Source of the DNA: Lytechinus pictus
Taxonomy: Eukaryota; Echinodermata; Echinoidea; Temnopleuroida; Toxopneustidae
Assembly: GCF_037042905.1 (NCBI RefSeq)
Contig: NC_087261.1
Location: 14,024,217 to 14,088,216, forward strand
Length of the DNA: 64,000 nt
Reading direction: 5' to 3'
The notes below the pieces were generated by a model that had not been told where the DNA came from, did no database searches, and was given only the letters and a program-made list of their open reading frames with translations. Positions 1-11,700 of this stretch are shown piece by piece. A program made the position numbers and the translations under genes. Each line of letters starts with the position of its first letter. Within the stretch, counting starts at the first letter, position 1.

Positions 1-258
1 GTGACATCATCGGTCCCCTCATTTGCATATAACTGTTTTATGAAATTAAGAGAAACTTCAAAATGCCATAACTTTCTTATTTTATATCTGATTTTGATGA
101 AATGTTCAGTGTTATGCTTGTTGGATTTCTTTCTTCTTTTTTTTTTTCAAATCAACTTTTTTTGGGATGGACTTGCCCTGTAACTTCTTCACTTAACGTT
201 ATCTTGTTTTGAACTGCAGTGCCAAGACACACTATCCATACATTGAACAAATCTTTAC
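1..258 (-). other. TPR intron 2 (partial)
   Basis: Noncoding sequence downstream of TPR exon 2 on the minus strand. I see only AT-rich sequence and a short T run; the next exon is outside the window. Confidence 0.6.
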
Positions 259-363
259 CAAGTTCTTCTGCCTTTTTCTGTGCATCCTTGAAATGGGTCG
301 ACTCTGTTTCCAGCTTCTTGTGGGCTGCAATCAGCTGTTTTTCCAGTTGTTCATAGCTTTGCT
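259..363 (-). CDS. TPR: TPR coding exon 2
   Basis: The acceptor is TTATGCAG|AGC. The split codon G+AG gives E, followed by QSYEQLEKQLIAAHKKLETE. It is about 105 nt, phase 1 to phase 1, and coiled-coil in composition. The donor at 258-257 (GTAAAG) is inferred from the consensus and from where similarity to TPR ends. Confidence 0.8.
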
Positions 364-2805
364 CTGCATAACACAAGAAGGAAAGTTAATCAAGATTCAG
401 AACTTAAGCCAAATAGTGTGATTTATTATGCTCAACTTAGGCCTGGGGATGGGGTAGGGCATGGGAGGGGCGACCCTCCCTCCTAACTTGATCACTTTTT
501 TTTTTTGCTTGTCAATTTTTTCCTCCGGAAAATGTGCCCCCCCCTTTAAAAAAATACTGGATCCACCCCTGCACCCTATGATAGTAAAAGTATATATTTT
601 CTGAAAGGAAATTGCTCAATGAACACAAATATGCACGCACTCATTAGGTGTAAGGCATTTAGTGTTATATTGTGATGAATAGAAAAATATGAATATTTTT
701 AATTTCATATTTGTGATTTTGATAATTTGTATGGTCCCCCAATGATCAAAATAATCACATTTCCGTACAGTACAGAGTAAGACCTTTCTATCAGTGTTTA
801 GTTTTATTACTTCAATTACTTCAAAATCAATCAGAATTTATGCAATTTTTTTCCCCAAAAAATAAAGAAATGTATATGTTGTGTGTGCTATTTTTGCCTG
901 CATTCATCATCATCATCATCTGGTACAGGATGAAGGCGCAAGCCTGTAATTCCCGGTCGCTTCTTGTAGGATTGGTCACTGAAAACTACTACTTCATGAG
1001 CTTGCATGAGGAGTCATGGAAGCTCAAAGTGCTTTTTTTGCCAAAATATATCAATATTTCTTTTAAAGAGCAGTATTACATGGTGGGTATATCTACTGTT
1101 TTTATCTGATTTAAATAGGCCTACGTATAAAACAATTAAAAAGAAATTATAATAACATTATACCAAATAATACTTCTAAGATTCTTTAAATATTGTAGGT
1201 CTGAAAGTCTCTGACCTAGGTGATTTGACCTTTCATATCTGTAAACAAAACCAAGTATCGCTTTCATCCTCCAAAATAGTAGAAATCACATTTTCTGTTT
1301 TTATACACAAAAGCTACATTGAAATTAAGAATAACTGAAGAAAATATTTGTCAAGACTCAATATAGAAGAATTATTGTGAAAAGTGAACAATTTCGACAA
1401 CTTTTCTATTTCTTTTTCAATGTTTTTTTTTACCTTGTTTTTTTTATTTACATGACAATGACATTGTCAAACTTATTTTTCAATCAATTAACAGCAAAGA
1501 AGAATGTTCTAGCATTAATTTGATACCAAATTTGTAGTTGGAAGTGAAGTTTTCACAAAAATATTAACGTTTTCCTAAAATAGCACAATATATTGAAAAC
1601 CCCCTTAACTCTGTACAGGTGGCACTGCTTCCAGCGGCACCGCTTCCAGCACCACCCCTGTTGCTCCATCTTTAAAGATGTGTCTATTTATCCTAGAGCA
1701 ATGAAACTTTCTACATTGTTAGCCATTGAATTCAGCTTTAAAATGTTACCAAACTTGTTGGCATAGCTACTTTGGTTTTGAAAATTTTAACTTTAAGGAA
1801 TAACTTAATAAAACCAAAATATGTAACAGCACCACACTTTTTGGTGGGCAACCTCATGACATGGCCAAATATAACTCGAGGGCCGGTGTGAGATTTCTTT
1901 CTTGACTTTGCGCGCGGGTCATGCGCAATTCGCGTTCGCGATTTTTTTTATTCAGCAGTGAAAAAATATGTGTGGGGAACTGGGATCATGGGAACTAGCT
2001 TCAAATCACTGATTTTGAATTTGAGACGTTTACAAATACAAGAACATGAAGTGAAGAAAGGGAAAGGAGTGACTCTGTGTCCAATAGTAAGTTTAGTCCT
2101 TGGTCGTTCCTAAGTATCTCTCATCTCGTCATGAAACAGGCCCCAGCATGCAGCATCGCGAGGCTAGCCTCTGCGCCAGCGCCAGCGGTAACTTCGACTC
2201 TTCGGGCCGATTGCACGAAAGGGTCTTTCCAAGGACCGTCTTTTGTGTCGCCCATCTTTTGTTTTATGATGCGCTATAAGTGGGGTGTTTCTGAAATTTA
2301 TGATAAACAAATAAACTTCGTAAGCTTGCTTTTAAATCAAATTTTATACAATTTCATGAGATATCACATCATTTTATAAACAAATATTTTGTTTATTTTA
2401 ACGGACAAATAGAATATATTTGCAGATAATTTATTTGAAATGCGTTTCACATGGCGTATCATAAAAGATGGGCGACACGAAAGACGGTCCTTGGAAAGAC
2501 CCTTTTGTGCAATCGGCCCTTCGTTTCCCCCGGCCACTGTCACTGACGTGATGTGAATTAACGGCCGAGTCTCATCAATCCCCCCACAACTCACACAAGT
2601 ACAAGTCAGTCACTTCGCCGGTTCCTGAATACTTACCTGAATTGATCTTCAGTCGTTCATTACTTGTTTTCAATGTATTTAATGACGTTGTATTCGAAGA
2701 TAGCAGTTTTTCTAGTTTCAGCTTAACCTCTTCCGGAAGCGAATTCAGCTCCTCAGCGCTCAAAACATAAGAGAGTTCTTTAACATTTTCAGAGTCACCC
2801 GCCAT
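259..2805 (-). CDS. TPR: TPR nucleoprotein, first two coding exons (5' partial gene)
   Basis: TPR is the large coiled-coil protein of the nuclear-pore basket, acting in mRNA export, protein traffic and spindle-checkpoint anchoring. Two exons join cleanly: 2805-2637 (56 codons plus one base, donor GTAAGT) and 363-259 (acceptor TTATGCAG, likely donor GTAAAG). Joined, they give a start that tracks the N-terminus of vertebrate TPR as I recall it: LSAEELNSLPEEVKLKLEKL against the family's LNKLPKSVQNKLEKF, then INSEQSYEQLEKQL against VESEQQYFEIEKRL. I chose the ATG at 2805-2803 because its spacing to the conserved LNxLP motif matches vertebrates; an in-frame ATG 12 codons upstream (2841) is the alternative. 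The reading is helical and rich in E, K and L, as expected for the coiled coil. The remaining roughly 2,000 residues should lie beyond base 1. The 259 donor is the least certain boundary. Confidence 0.86.
455..571 (-). mobile_element. truncated GGCGGATCC-type miniature element
   Basis: The right end reads GGATCCACCCCTG, the inverse of the CAGGGG(C/T)GGATCC terminus seen on full copies at 3113-3371 and 32391-32615. The interior shares their G/C runs and the TTGCTTGTCAATTTTTT block. The other end is degraded and no target duplication was found. Confidence 0.6.
2203..2519. repeat. foldback element in TPR intron 1
   Basis: The arm at 2203-2273 is repeated in inverse orientation at 2454-2519. Shared blocks include GGTCTTTCCAAGGACCGTC, the CGCCCATCTTTTG region and the CGGGCCGATTGCAC end. 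The loop is about 180 bp and AT-rich. Related arms occur near 5900-6000 and 7775-7890, so it is a dispersed family. Confidence 0.75.
2637..2805 (-). CDS. TPR: TPR coding exon 1
   Basis: This exon codes for 56 residues starting MAGDSENVKELSYVL and ends in phase 1 before the donor GTAAGT (GT at 2636-2635). The start-codon context is CAAGATGGCGGGTG, a YY1-type motif laid over the ATG. Confidence 0.86.
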
Positions 2806-3112
2806 CTTGACCGAAACCGCACATGGAGTGAAATTAGCCAATTTCCAGTTCAGTCAAACAGTTATATTGCCAATTTGAAAGTAGAGGCAGGCATAAAGAT
2901 TATGCATGATATAGGCATGCTAAAGAAGAAGTGGAATAACAAATAGAAGTAAATGAAAGGGAAAAGGAGGCGGAGCAGTGGCGTAACAGGCGGGGGCAGG
3001 GGGCAGCCTGCCCCCTTACCCATCCGTAAAATGAAAAAAAGGGGAAAGGGAGAAAAAAAGGGAAATGAAAAGAAAAGGTAAAGGAAAGAGGGGTAGCTAA
3101 TAAGGGAAAAGG

Positions 3113-3371
3113 CAGGGGCGGATCCAGGATTTTCCAAAAGGGGGGGGGGCAAATTTTTTGGACAAGCCCAAAAAAGGAAGGTTTTCAACCACAAATGAAG
3201 GATATTTCGTACCCGAAAAAATTTGACAAGCAAAAAAAAAAGGTCTTCAATTCAGAAGAGGGGGCACATCTCGGTTGAATGGCATTTTAACATTACAAAT
3301 TTTAATTTTGCTTCTCAAAAGGGGATGCACGTGCCCCCTATGCCTATGCCCCCCTCCTGGATCCGCGCCTG
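3113..3371 (+). mobile_element. hAT-like miniature inverted-repeat element, 259 bp
   Basis: The ends are CAGGGGCGGATCCAGG and CCTGGATCCGCGCCTG, which are imperfect inverted repeats. The element is flanked by a perfect 8-bp direct repeat, GGAAAAGG, at 3105-3112 and 3372-3379. An 8-bp duplication is typical of the hAT superfamily. The interior is noncoding with long G and A runs, so it is non-autonomous. Confidence 0.85.
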
Positions 3372-4407
3372 GGAAAAGGTGAAATAAAAACGAAAAAAAA
3401 ATATTAAAAGAAAATGAAAGGATAGCGGGATAAGGAAGGAAAGAAGAATTAACTGGAATAAATCGTACCCCCGGTCGTACCCCCGAACAGGGAAATCTTA
3501 AGGACTATATTTTTTTAGGAAACCGTATAAAAGTATGCATATCTAGTGGTCACCTAATGCGAGTGCTAAGCGCTTGCTGATTGATTTTGTTAGAATTACA
3601 TCTGAATACATGAAGCACTTTTTGTACTCATTGTAATCACGATTATCATACCGCCGCAGCATCTCACCAATAAAAAATTGCGAGCTTGAGAATTTAGGAA
3701 ATTCAGACCTGAAGAGGGGCATTCTAGGGCTCAGTTGTTTCAGGGACCCCAACAATATTAGTCAGTTATATGGCTTGAATTATAAGTGAGTGTGTTTCCA
3801 CAGATCCAGAAGAAATTTTCCGAAATTGAATTTCAAATTTCCTGAAATTCATGGACATTTCCTGGAATTTTCAAATTTTATTTTTAACCAAAATTGGACG
3901 ATAACAAAGCGAGCCTAAACTTGGTCCAAGTGACCGAAATAACATAATTTAACTTTATTTGTTGAATGCACTTTTTAAAAAATAGCAACGGCGAGCGTGG
4001 AGCGCGAGCAGAAAATGTTGAGCTACGTATGAGGCAAAAAATAATAATATAATGTGAATATTGAAAGTTGCTACGTTCAATTGTAGTTTAATTGTAATTC
4101 CCGGAATTTCATGGAATTTTTTCCATTTCCCGAAAATTACCTGAAAATGATCCGGATTTCCCGGAATTCAGGAAATTTCCTTCAAAGTGGAAGCATATAG
4201 TCTGTAACAGTGTGTATCAATATAGGTCAGATATTCCACCCTATACAAAAGGAACGTCCAGTTAGTCAGCTCGTGCTTCGCGCTCTCATATCTTTTTAAT
4301 GATTACAAAACTGCTCAGAATGTTCAATTTTCGGGTCGAGATAATTTTACAATAAAAAAAAAATTCGCGCTTCACACTCGATTCAGTGTGAAACATACAA
4401 ACAAAAC

Positions 4408-5079
4408 GTCGGCGGTCATCCAAACCGTCGTATCAGTCAATTTTGGTCAAAAAAAAAAATCGATTTTGAGATTGCAGAAAATTAAAGTACAAGTCCTACT
4501 CTAGCTATTCATAACTAAATTTCTAGGCAGCAATTTATTCTATTTTCTGAGATATGAGAGGATTTTCACGGTGATGCCATACATTTTTTTTAATAAAATG
4601 CGAAAATCCCATTGGAAACGTGTACCGTAACAGAGCGATACGACGTTTTGACTGACCGCGATTTCAATGCGCGCGGTCAGCCAAACTGTCGTATCGGCCA
4701 CCTGCACTGCATTGACTTTGCACTTACGTGAAAAGCGACGACGTTTTGACTGACCGCGCGCATTGAAATCGCGGTCAGGGTTGTTGAATTCCCTATGGCG
4801 TTTTTGTACGGGGGGAATCTAAACCGCTCAAACCGAAATTACAAGCATGTAGCTCCTTTGCGATATTTTCTCTGATCCTTGCTTTTGTGTAAAAATAAGG
4901 ATACCATTGTCAAGTAATTGTCTTGGTCTTTCCAACCATGTATTTTTCGATCAATGAATATGTTTTACGGCTGGGGAACTAGATGTGAAATTTATAGTAA
5001 ACTTTGAAGTCGATTTTCTCTGAAATGGGTTTGCACCGTCGTATGTGTGATACGACGGTTCGGAATTAGACCGCCGACG
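4408..5079. repeat. nested palindromic element
   Basis: Outer arms CGTCGGCGGTC (4408-4418) and GACCGCCGACG (5069-5079) are inverted, and both carry the CCGTCGTATC / GATACGACGG block. Inner arms at 4652-4680 and 4750-4778 are exact inverse copies about 29 bp long, and each also begins CTGACCGCG and ends CGCGGTCAG. It lies between the TPR and EEF1E1 starts. It is likely a foldback transposon; no coding capacity was seen. Confidence 0.7.
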
Positions 5080-5646
5080 AAAATCGTGCACGCATTTGTC
5101 CCCCCTATCAAAATATTGGTGCACCCACTGCCTATCAAAGTATTGTACAGAGGTTACTTATAAATTGCAGGTGTACTATTATGTTTGAACTATATCAGGA
5201 CACACGGTTTTGAAAAAAAGTGCCCCCCCCCCCCTCCTCCGCTTCCGCGGCCCCTGCAAAGTAGATCCAGTGGGATCGGGGCATGCACCCAGTATAAAAA
5301 TCAGCAGCTCACCCCCCCCCCCCCCTTTCGTCTATTGTGAATAATTGTGAAAATATATCGCCAGACCTGGGCGGCATCAAGGTAGAGACATTGCCAAATT
5401 CCCTATTTAATTCCCTTCCCCCTTCATTAGATCCTCTTTCCCCATATTGATATTATCATTGTTGTTATTATGGTCATTATTATTATAATCAATATCTAGG
5501 TCATTGCCGATTAACTGTTTATTAGATTGGCAACACTTCCCAACAGTCCGCAAAACTAGGGTGATGCTTTTATTCACGGCATTGGGACGACACACGTGCA
5601 AAATTGACGAGAGCTGTCTCGGACTGAGGCAACAAATGTTAACAAC

Positions 5647-5733
5647 ATGGCAGAAAAACGGAATGAGATTCGGTCCCTCGCTTCTTTTTTCGATATAGGG
5701 AACGTCAAAGTCAATATTAACAGTGAGACAAAG
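5647..5733 (+). CDS. EEF1E1: EEF1E1 exon 1
   Basis: 29 codons, starting MAEKRNEIRSLASFF and ending SETK, before the donor AAG|GTGAATAT. It resembles the start of the vertebrate protein (E-[LI]-x-x-L ... GN). With the other exons it gives the expected total length. Confidence 0.82.
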
Positions 5734-8700
5734 GTGAATATCAGTCTGTTTGTGTACGCTTAAGTTACAGTTACAATACGGTATGGCATTGCCGGTACCG
5801 GTACAGTTTGTCTGCAGCCTCGCACGGCCACGGCTCTGCTCGGAGTTCGTAATCGTAGGCTAAGCTAAGGTCGCACCGGGCCTAGCCCACTGCGCTCCAT
5901 GGGGCCTGTTGCATGACGAGATGAGCGATACGTAGGGACGTCCTACTCCTAGGACCATTCTTCCGAGATAGGAAGATTGGCGACAAATCAACGCTTTCCG
6001 TTTCACGAAGGCAATTTTGTCTTCCAAGTCCGCGACATCGTTTGATATCGATAGTATCGGAAAAATATTTAGTCTTCATCGTCACCTGAACCTTTTATTT
6101 CGGAATGACGACTTTTCATAAAATCATTTATTTCAATAAAAGGAGATCAAATGATGTTTTATTTATTATTGATTGTAGAATTGATGTATGGAGCTTACTT
6201 TATGAGGTAAAAAGAGAACAAAATTTAAAGATTCACAAACATAACTGAATAAAATCGAAATTTTCATTATTTCCCTTATTTAGAACACGGTGTCCTTTTA
6301 GAGACACCTTTCATTGATATTTCAACGAAAGAGACCCTTGTCCGATATAAAAATGTATTTAACTAAGTAATTTCAACATTTTATTAGTTCAATATTCTGT
6401 ATTTTTATAGAATACTTATGTCTAATGATAATTTTGCAAATTATGCGTTAATATGTTATTTTTTGAGGTAGAAATAGGGTTTGAATGGAGTAAGCAAAAT
6501 CAACAGAGTCTGATTGTATGAGACTAAAAAGGAAAATATGAGACGCTGCGTGTGAAAAATCTAATTTATTTATTTTATTTGTCAGATACAACGCAAGAAA
6601 TACAAATGTGAGTGTTTAAAGTATAAACATACGTCAGTTCAATGACGAGTAACCGAAGACAAGGAAAATATGAACATTGCTGCAAACATGTCCAAGTGAA
6701 TAAAGTAGTGCTTTGCAATAATAATTAAAACATAGAAAAAGTTGTGCAATCCGCAATGGAAAAAATAATATTAATGCTAAAAATTACAAAGATCATAAAC
6801 ATTTGTCATATTTAAAGTTGATCACTTAATTTATGGAAGTTTATATAATAGAATGTAAGGTTTAAGAATATAAAAAAATGTATATGTTCAACATTTCAAA
6901 GTTAAGGAGTAGAGACTACCGTGATTGCTTCGGATTGCTTTAACATGACACTAAGAGCCGAAAGGCATCCTACGATTTAAAATGCGCCTCCTCGTATGGA
7001 CTTTCCATAATCTTTTCTTTGATGAACTTATCTTCATTTGTAATGATTGTGATTGATTCGTAAACTATAGGCCTAATCTGTATCTTAAATTCAATTAGCT
7101 ATTTTGTTACTGCAGATTTTTGTTTTGTTTCACTGTTTCTCATCTCAAGTCATCCCAAATGCAAGAATTAATTTTCATTGATTAAATTTAATCTCATCAA
7201 AAAATAATAATCATAATGAAAATGAAATAAAATTAAATAAACGATTTAGCATGTTTAACATTTTAGTTTTGTATCGTTTTTTTTCTGTTTTTTTTTTGCT
7301 GACCGTTAAAAACACGTTTTTTTACCTTAAATAATTTCTTTTAAAGAAATTTGTTTTCATGTTGTTTAATTATCTATAATGAGGAAGCATGAGGGGTCAG
7401 AGAGATAGTGCCGCCCGTTTCGATAGTTTAAGTTTATTTATTTTTTAATGGAAAAGGGGTGGAGATAGGACGGAGGGAGAATAAAATAAAATATATTTAA
7501 ACAAATGATTTGGGCCCCCGGGTTTGGGCCTATATTATCCCCGGAGAAGTTAAAATGACATCCGTTTTTGGTCGTCTTGTCGACCTGAAATTGATGACAA
7601 CTAACCCCCATATGTAAAATAACTTGGCGCCATCCCAGATAAAATGCATCATCAACCCCCTAAAAAATATGTTGAAAGGTGATATGTCAGTGTGGCTTGC
7701 CGTAAACGCATTTTCTCTCAATGCCGACGGTGGCGGGCGGTGTGCAAAGAAGATCATGCCTACGTAGGACATGTCTGGAGGTGTCTTTCCAAGGACCATT
7801 CTTCGTATCGCCCAAATCGGCTTTGTGAAACAGTTGAGCGATATCTCGTTCTTACGTAGAACGGTTCTACGAAAGACCCTTTCATGCAACAGGCCCATGG
7901 CTGCTGCCCAAGCGGAGCGGAGGCGGAGCTCATCCGCTGCCTGGCCTGCGCAGCTGCGTGTAACTATAACGTAATTGATAGGCGCTACCTATACTGCCAT
8001 AGAGTGTTTATATAACTCTATGGCGCTACCTTAGGCTTAGGCTTAGACAGCTGGCAGCCATCTGTTTCGAGGAGTTTTTCAGCATTTTAAAAATTTCTCC
8101 TCGTACACAGACGGCTCGCTATCGAGCAGCCACCATAATAAGGGGACTTACAATGCAAAATCCCCCCGACGGGGCACATCGATGTTTAGACCAAAAGCTT
8201 CAGTCTCTGTATTTTGGTTGTTCCGCTGAACTACGTTGGCTCCACTCACCATACATAGACTGAAGGGGATGGGGCCCCGTACCTACAGCCAACGTATAGT
8301 GAACTAGCGTTTTATAGATCGCGATTTAAAACTGTTTTTTAAGCAAAATTGAAAGTTTCATGGTTTCCATTATCAGGGAAATATATATAACTTAAGTAAT
8401 TGCATACCTTGGGCCGGAGTTATTGAAAAAAATCCTCTGGATGATTGAGAAATCTGTCATCTAAGACATTTTCACCTGACCTGACGGTTTTTCTTGCAAG
8501 TTGCCATCTTGAATGACGTCATTGTCGTTATTAACTTAATGTCTCGAATCGATATATCGCGATTATAACTAGTACTCGTACTAGTATAACTAGTATCGTA
8601 TATCTTCGGTTTCGTTCGCATATGGAGCAGATCGTATAATATCGAAAGCAATATCGATATCACATTCGTGATTGTTGACGTTCGTTTGTAAATATTTTAT

Positions 8701-11700
8701 AGTTTGGCTGCCATTTTGACCATTTTTATCGTGTTCAACCCAATTAAACATCGGTAAAGTATATTTTTCATGCCTTTTTCATCTATATCGTTTAAAGTAT
8801 TTAAATGTTGGAATATCATCAATTAAAAGTTTGTTGTTTATACATCCTTAGATTGTAAATTCGATGTGTAAAATTACATCAAACTTTGGACTGTGAATTG
8901 ACAAAAGGGAGGGAATGAGAACACATGCGAGCCCACACGTACACCCTACCGTCGGTAAATGGGGATTACAGTAAAATGTCAGAAATTGTTGAATAAATCC
9001 CCAGAAACGACGGTTATTCCTGTCTAATCGATGTTTGTCTTTATTTCATAAAAATATTGAAAAAGAATTGAACCAAAACAGAGATTATTGATATTATTCT
9101 GTTTTGGCCTAAAATGCACCAAAACTGGGAAAAATAAACTTAAAGGTAAATTCCAGTTCTGGTAACGATCTCAAAATGACTTTTTACAGAATCTAATATA
9201 ATGACCACCCAAGTGTCTGTTTGTATGAATAAAAAATATGTGCCAAAGGATTCTGGAAGAAATTGTGTAATTGCTGAGAAATAAGCAAAATAAGCGCGGA
9301 TTCGGTCACTTCCGTCGGGTCTTTATTCCAGCAATAATAATACACTGTCGAGCTGTCCCACGTGTGCTTATCTGTGTTGGCGATCTTCAGTGTGATCGTA
9401 TTTCAGCTTAGATTTTATGATTTCACAAAGTTCAGTTTATGTAACTGTACAGATCTAGATCCACAATGATATTGTCATACTTAGCCTTGGTTTTACAGAC
9501 TTTCTCACGAAATTAGTGTTTACTGCAACTACTGTAATTTAGCTTTAAAAGGGGAAAAGCAGTGACTTACTTCGGCTGTCACGCAACTTCACTCCCCCGT
9601 TTTATCCGAACTTAAGTACATAAACATATGATATGGCCATTGAGTACCCTGTACAGATCGCGGCGCTAATGCAGTTTCGCACCGGCCGATTACCAGCATA
9701 CCTCATCACCAATACGTGTTCCCAAATGTCATGACAAGTCTCTCAGTCACATTTCGAGGTCAATATACCCACCTCTTTTCCAAATATCGCGATCGGGAAC
9801 GGCTGTATTTCAGCTTTGATATCGATGTCGTTGTTCGAATCCTCAGACATCACTTCGCGGATCGCTTGGATTCGCCGTGCGCGGTAATGTTGATATGGAC
9901 TGAAGTTAGCAACCAAATCATGCGAACATGAGGCGTACAAACTGCCAGCATGCTGCAGGCGAATCTTTTGGTCGCATAACTTCAGTCCATATCAAAATTA
10001 TGGCGCACGGCGAATCCAAGCGATCCGCGAAGTGATGTCTGAGGATTCGAACAACGACATCGATATCAAAGCTGAAATACAGCCGTTCCCGATCGCGATA
10101 TTTGGAAAAGAGGTGGGTATATTGACCTCGAAATGTGACTGAGAGACTTGTCATGACATTTGGGAACAAGTATTGGTGATGAGGTATGCTGGTAATCGGC
10201 CGGTGCAAAACTGCATTAGCGCCCAGATCGCGCTAGAACTTCGGTCTCTGTAATCGGTGAGTGGAGCCAACATAGTTCAGCGGAACAACCAACATAACAG
10301 AGACCGAAGCTTAGCTAGCCTTGAGGACTCCATGATGATATTTTGTAATATTTTGACATAGCATAGATCTATACTTCTTCATCATGGAGCCTAGAACCAC
10401 CTCCCATAGTAAGAGACACATCATATTCATAACAAAGATGGATTTTCCTAGAAAATCCATCTTTGAAGATAGAAATCACCTATAAATGTTTGTGATTTTA
10501 CTTATTTTTACACCTTCATACGCCTAACCTAATGCGTATGAAGGTTAAAAAAATTGGTTATATAATTAAAAGGTGAAAAATTGAAGGTTTCTTTATACCA
10601 GACCGATCTCGTGTAGATCCCTCGATTCATTTGTACACAACGCAAATACAATAGGCTTGAACCGCTTATGTATGACGTACCTTCGATTAACGATGTTACA
10701 AAATGCGGTTTTGAAGAAAAATTTATAGATGAAAACAAATAATAAAATCTAATACGTGAATACAAATAATTAGGTGGTATGTCTCTGACAGATCACCTCT
10801 TAATTTCGTAGCTATCTACTATATGTTGGCATTTAGAATATGATTTTAAAATCTCAGTTATCAATTTTGTTTCTTTTTCAAAGTTAACTTGCATTCAGTG
10901 CAATGGAATGTCCGTCTCTGGATTGATGTCAATCTGCACCTACCTAGCAACCACATCAGGGAAGGCGGAGCTTGTTGGTAAGGATGCTAAATCAAGGGCC
11001 CTGGTTGGTCAGTGGCTTGAATACAGAGTAACAGAGGTGGACAGATGTCAGGGAGACAAAGAGGAAAGGAATGTTTTCAAGGTGCGTATGGTACTGAGGC
11101 CTGATTCATGAAAGAATAACTATTCGTGCTTTTCATATTAACACATGTCCCACTAACTTGATTTGATCTGATTTATTGATTTCCATTTTACAATTATGCA
11201 CAATAATGATTAACAACACATAAAGTAAAAAATATTCCAAGACGTAATATCAAACATTAATTTTCATAATCATGAGAGGTTTTTGGTCGACCACTTATTT
11301 CCATTAAAATGTACATACCTGTACATGATAGCACTGTTCACGATCGAGAATTATGAAAATTAATTAACAACAGATAAATTAAAAGTGTATAAGGAATAAT
11401 CAGAACCAGCGAGATCATTTAGGACTTTTAGATAAAAGAGAAACACTGAGATAAAGGGATGACATCATAAGGGCCCAACTTTTGCACATGATTTATGATT
11501 CACTGTTTCCATTATGACAGTTATGAACAGCACTACCTAGTGCTGAAAATGTGTTATGAGTTTCCAAACAAACTTGTTAATGTAATGTACTTTAATCATG
11601 AATGCCAATGTCATACCACGATTATATTCTTCTGAATTGGCTTGGACAGAAGAAATTTTTTCTTTGTTGAGAGCTAGGTTAATGAATTAGTGAAGTAAAA

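Larger units (their letters stand above)
364..2636 (-). other. TPR intron 1
   Basis: A 2.3-kb intron, AT-rich. It contains a truncated GGCGGATCC-type miniature element near 455-571 and a foldback at about 2203-2520. Nothing else in it looks coding. Confidence 0.75.
2806..5646. promoter_or_regulatory. divergent TPR / EEF1E1 intergenic interval
   Basis: The start codons of two housekeeping genes transcribed away from each other lie 2.84 kb apart, so this interval should hold both promoters. No TATA box or clear CpG island was recognised. It holds a miniature transposon (3113-3371), several C or G runs and nested palindromes (4408-5079). The promoter role is inferred from position only. Confidence 0.45.
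5734..10883 (+). other. EEF1E1 intron 1
   Basis: A 5.1-kb intron. It contains decayed foldbacks (about 5885-6010, 7775-7895), a TTTATTTATTTTATTT-rich block near 6560 that could be a LINE 3' end, two inverted copies of a 60-75-bp hairpin (8197, 10240) and a near-perfect inverted repeat (9663-10222). No other exon was recognised. Confidence 0.75.

Noticed and set aside
2077..2379. 100-codon frame in TPR intron 1
   Set aside because: It runs through the foldback arm and has no similarity I recognise.
3552..3755. 70-codon minus-strand frame in the intergenic interval
   Set aside because: The sequence looked protein-like at first, but no motif or splice context supports it.
5504..5698. 64-codon plus-strand open frame across EEF1E1 exon 1
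   Set aside because: It is out of frame with the exon that gives the EEF1E1 N-terminus; the protein shows no recognisable pattern.
9716..9931. 71-codon and mirrored 96-codon open frames over the inverted repeat
   Set aside because: Both arise from the palindrome arms read inward; identical composition on both strands and no known domain. Kept only as an observation on the repeat.
10899..11081. Alternative EEF1E1 exon 2 acceptor at TTGCATTCAG
   Set aside because: It works in phase, but the acceptor 15 bases upstream has a better pyrimidine tract and restores the family length and the LTCIQCNG residues.
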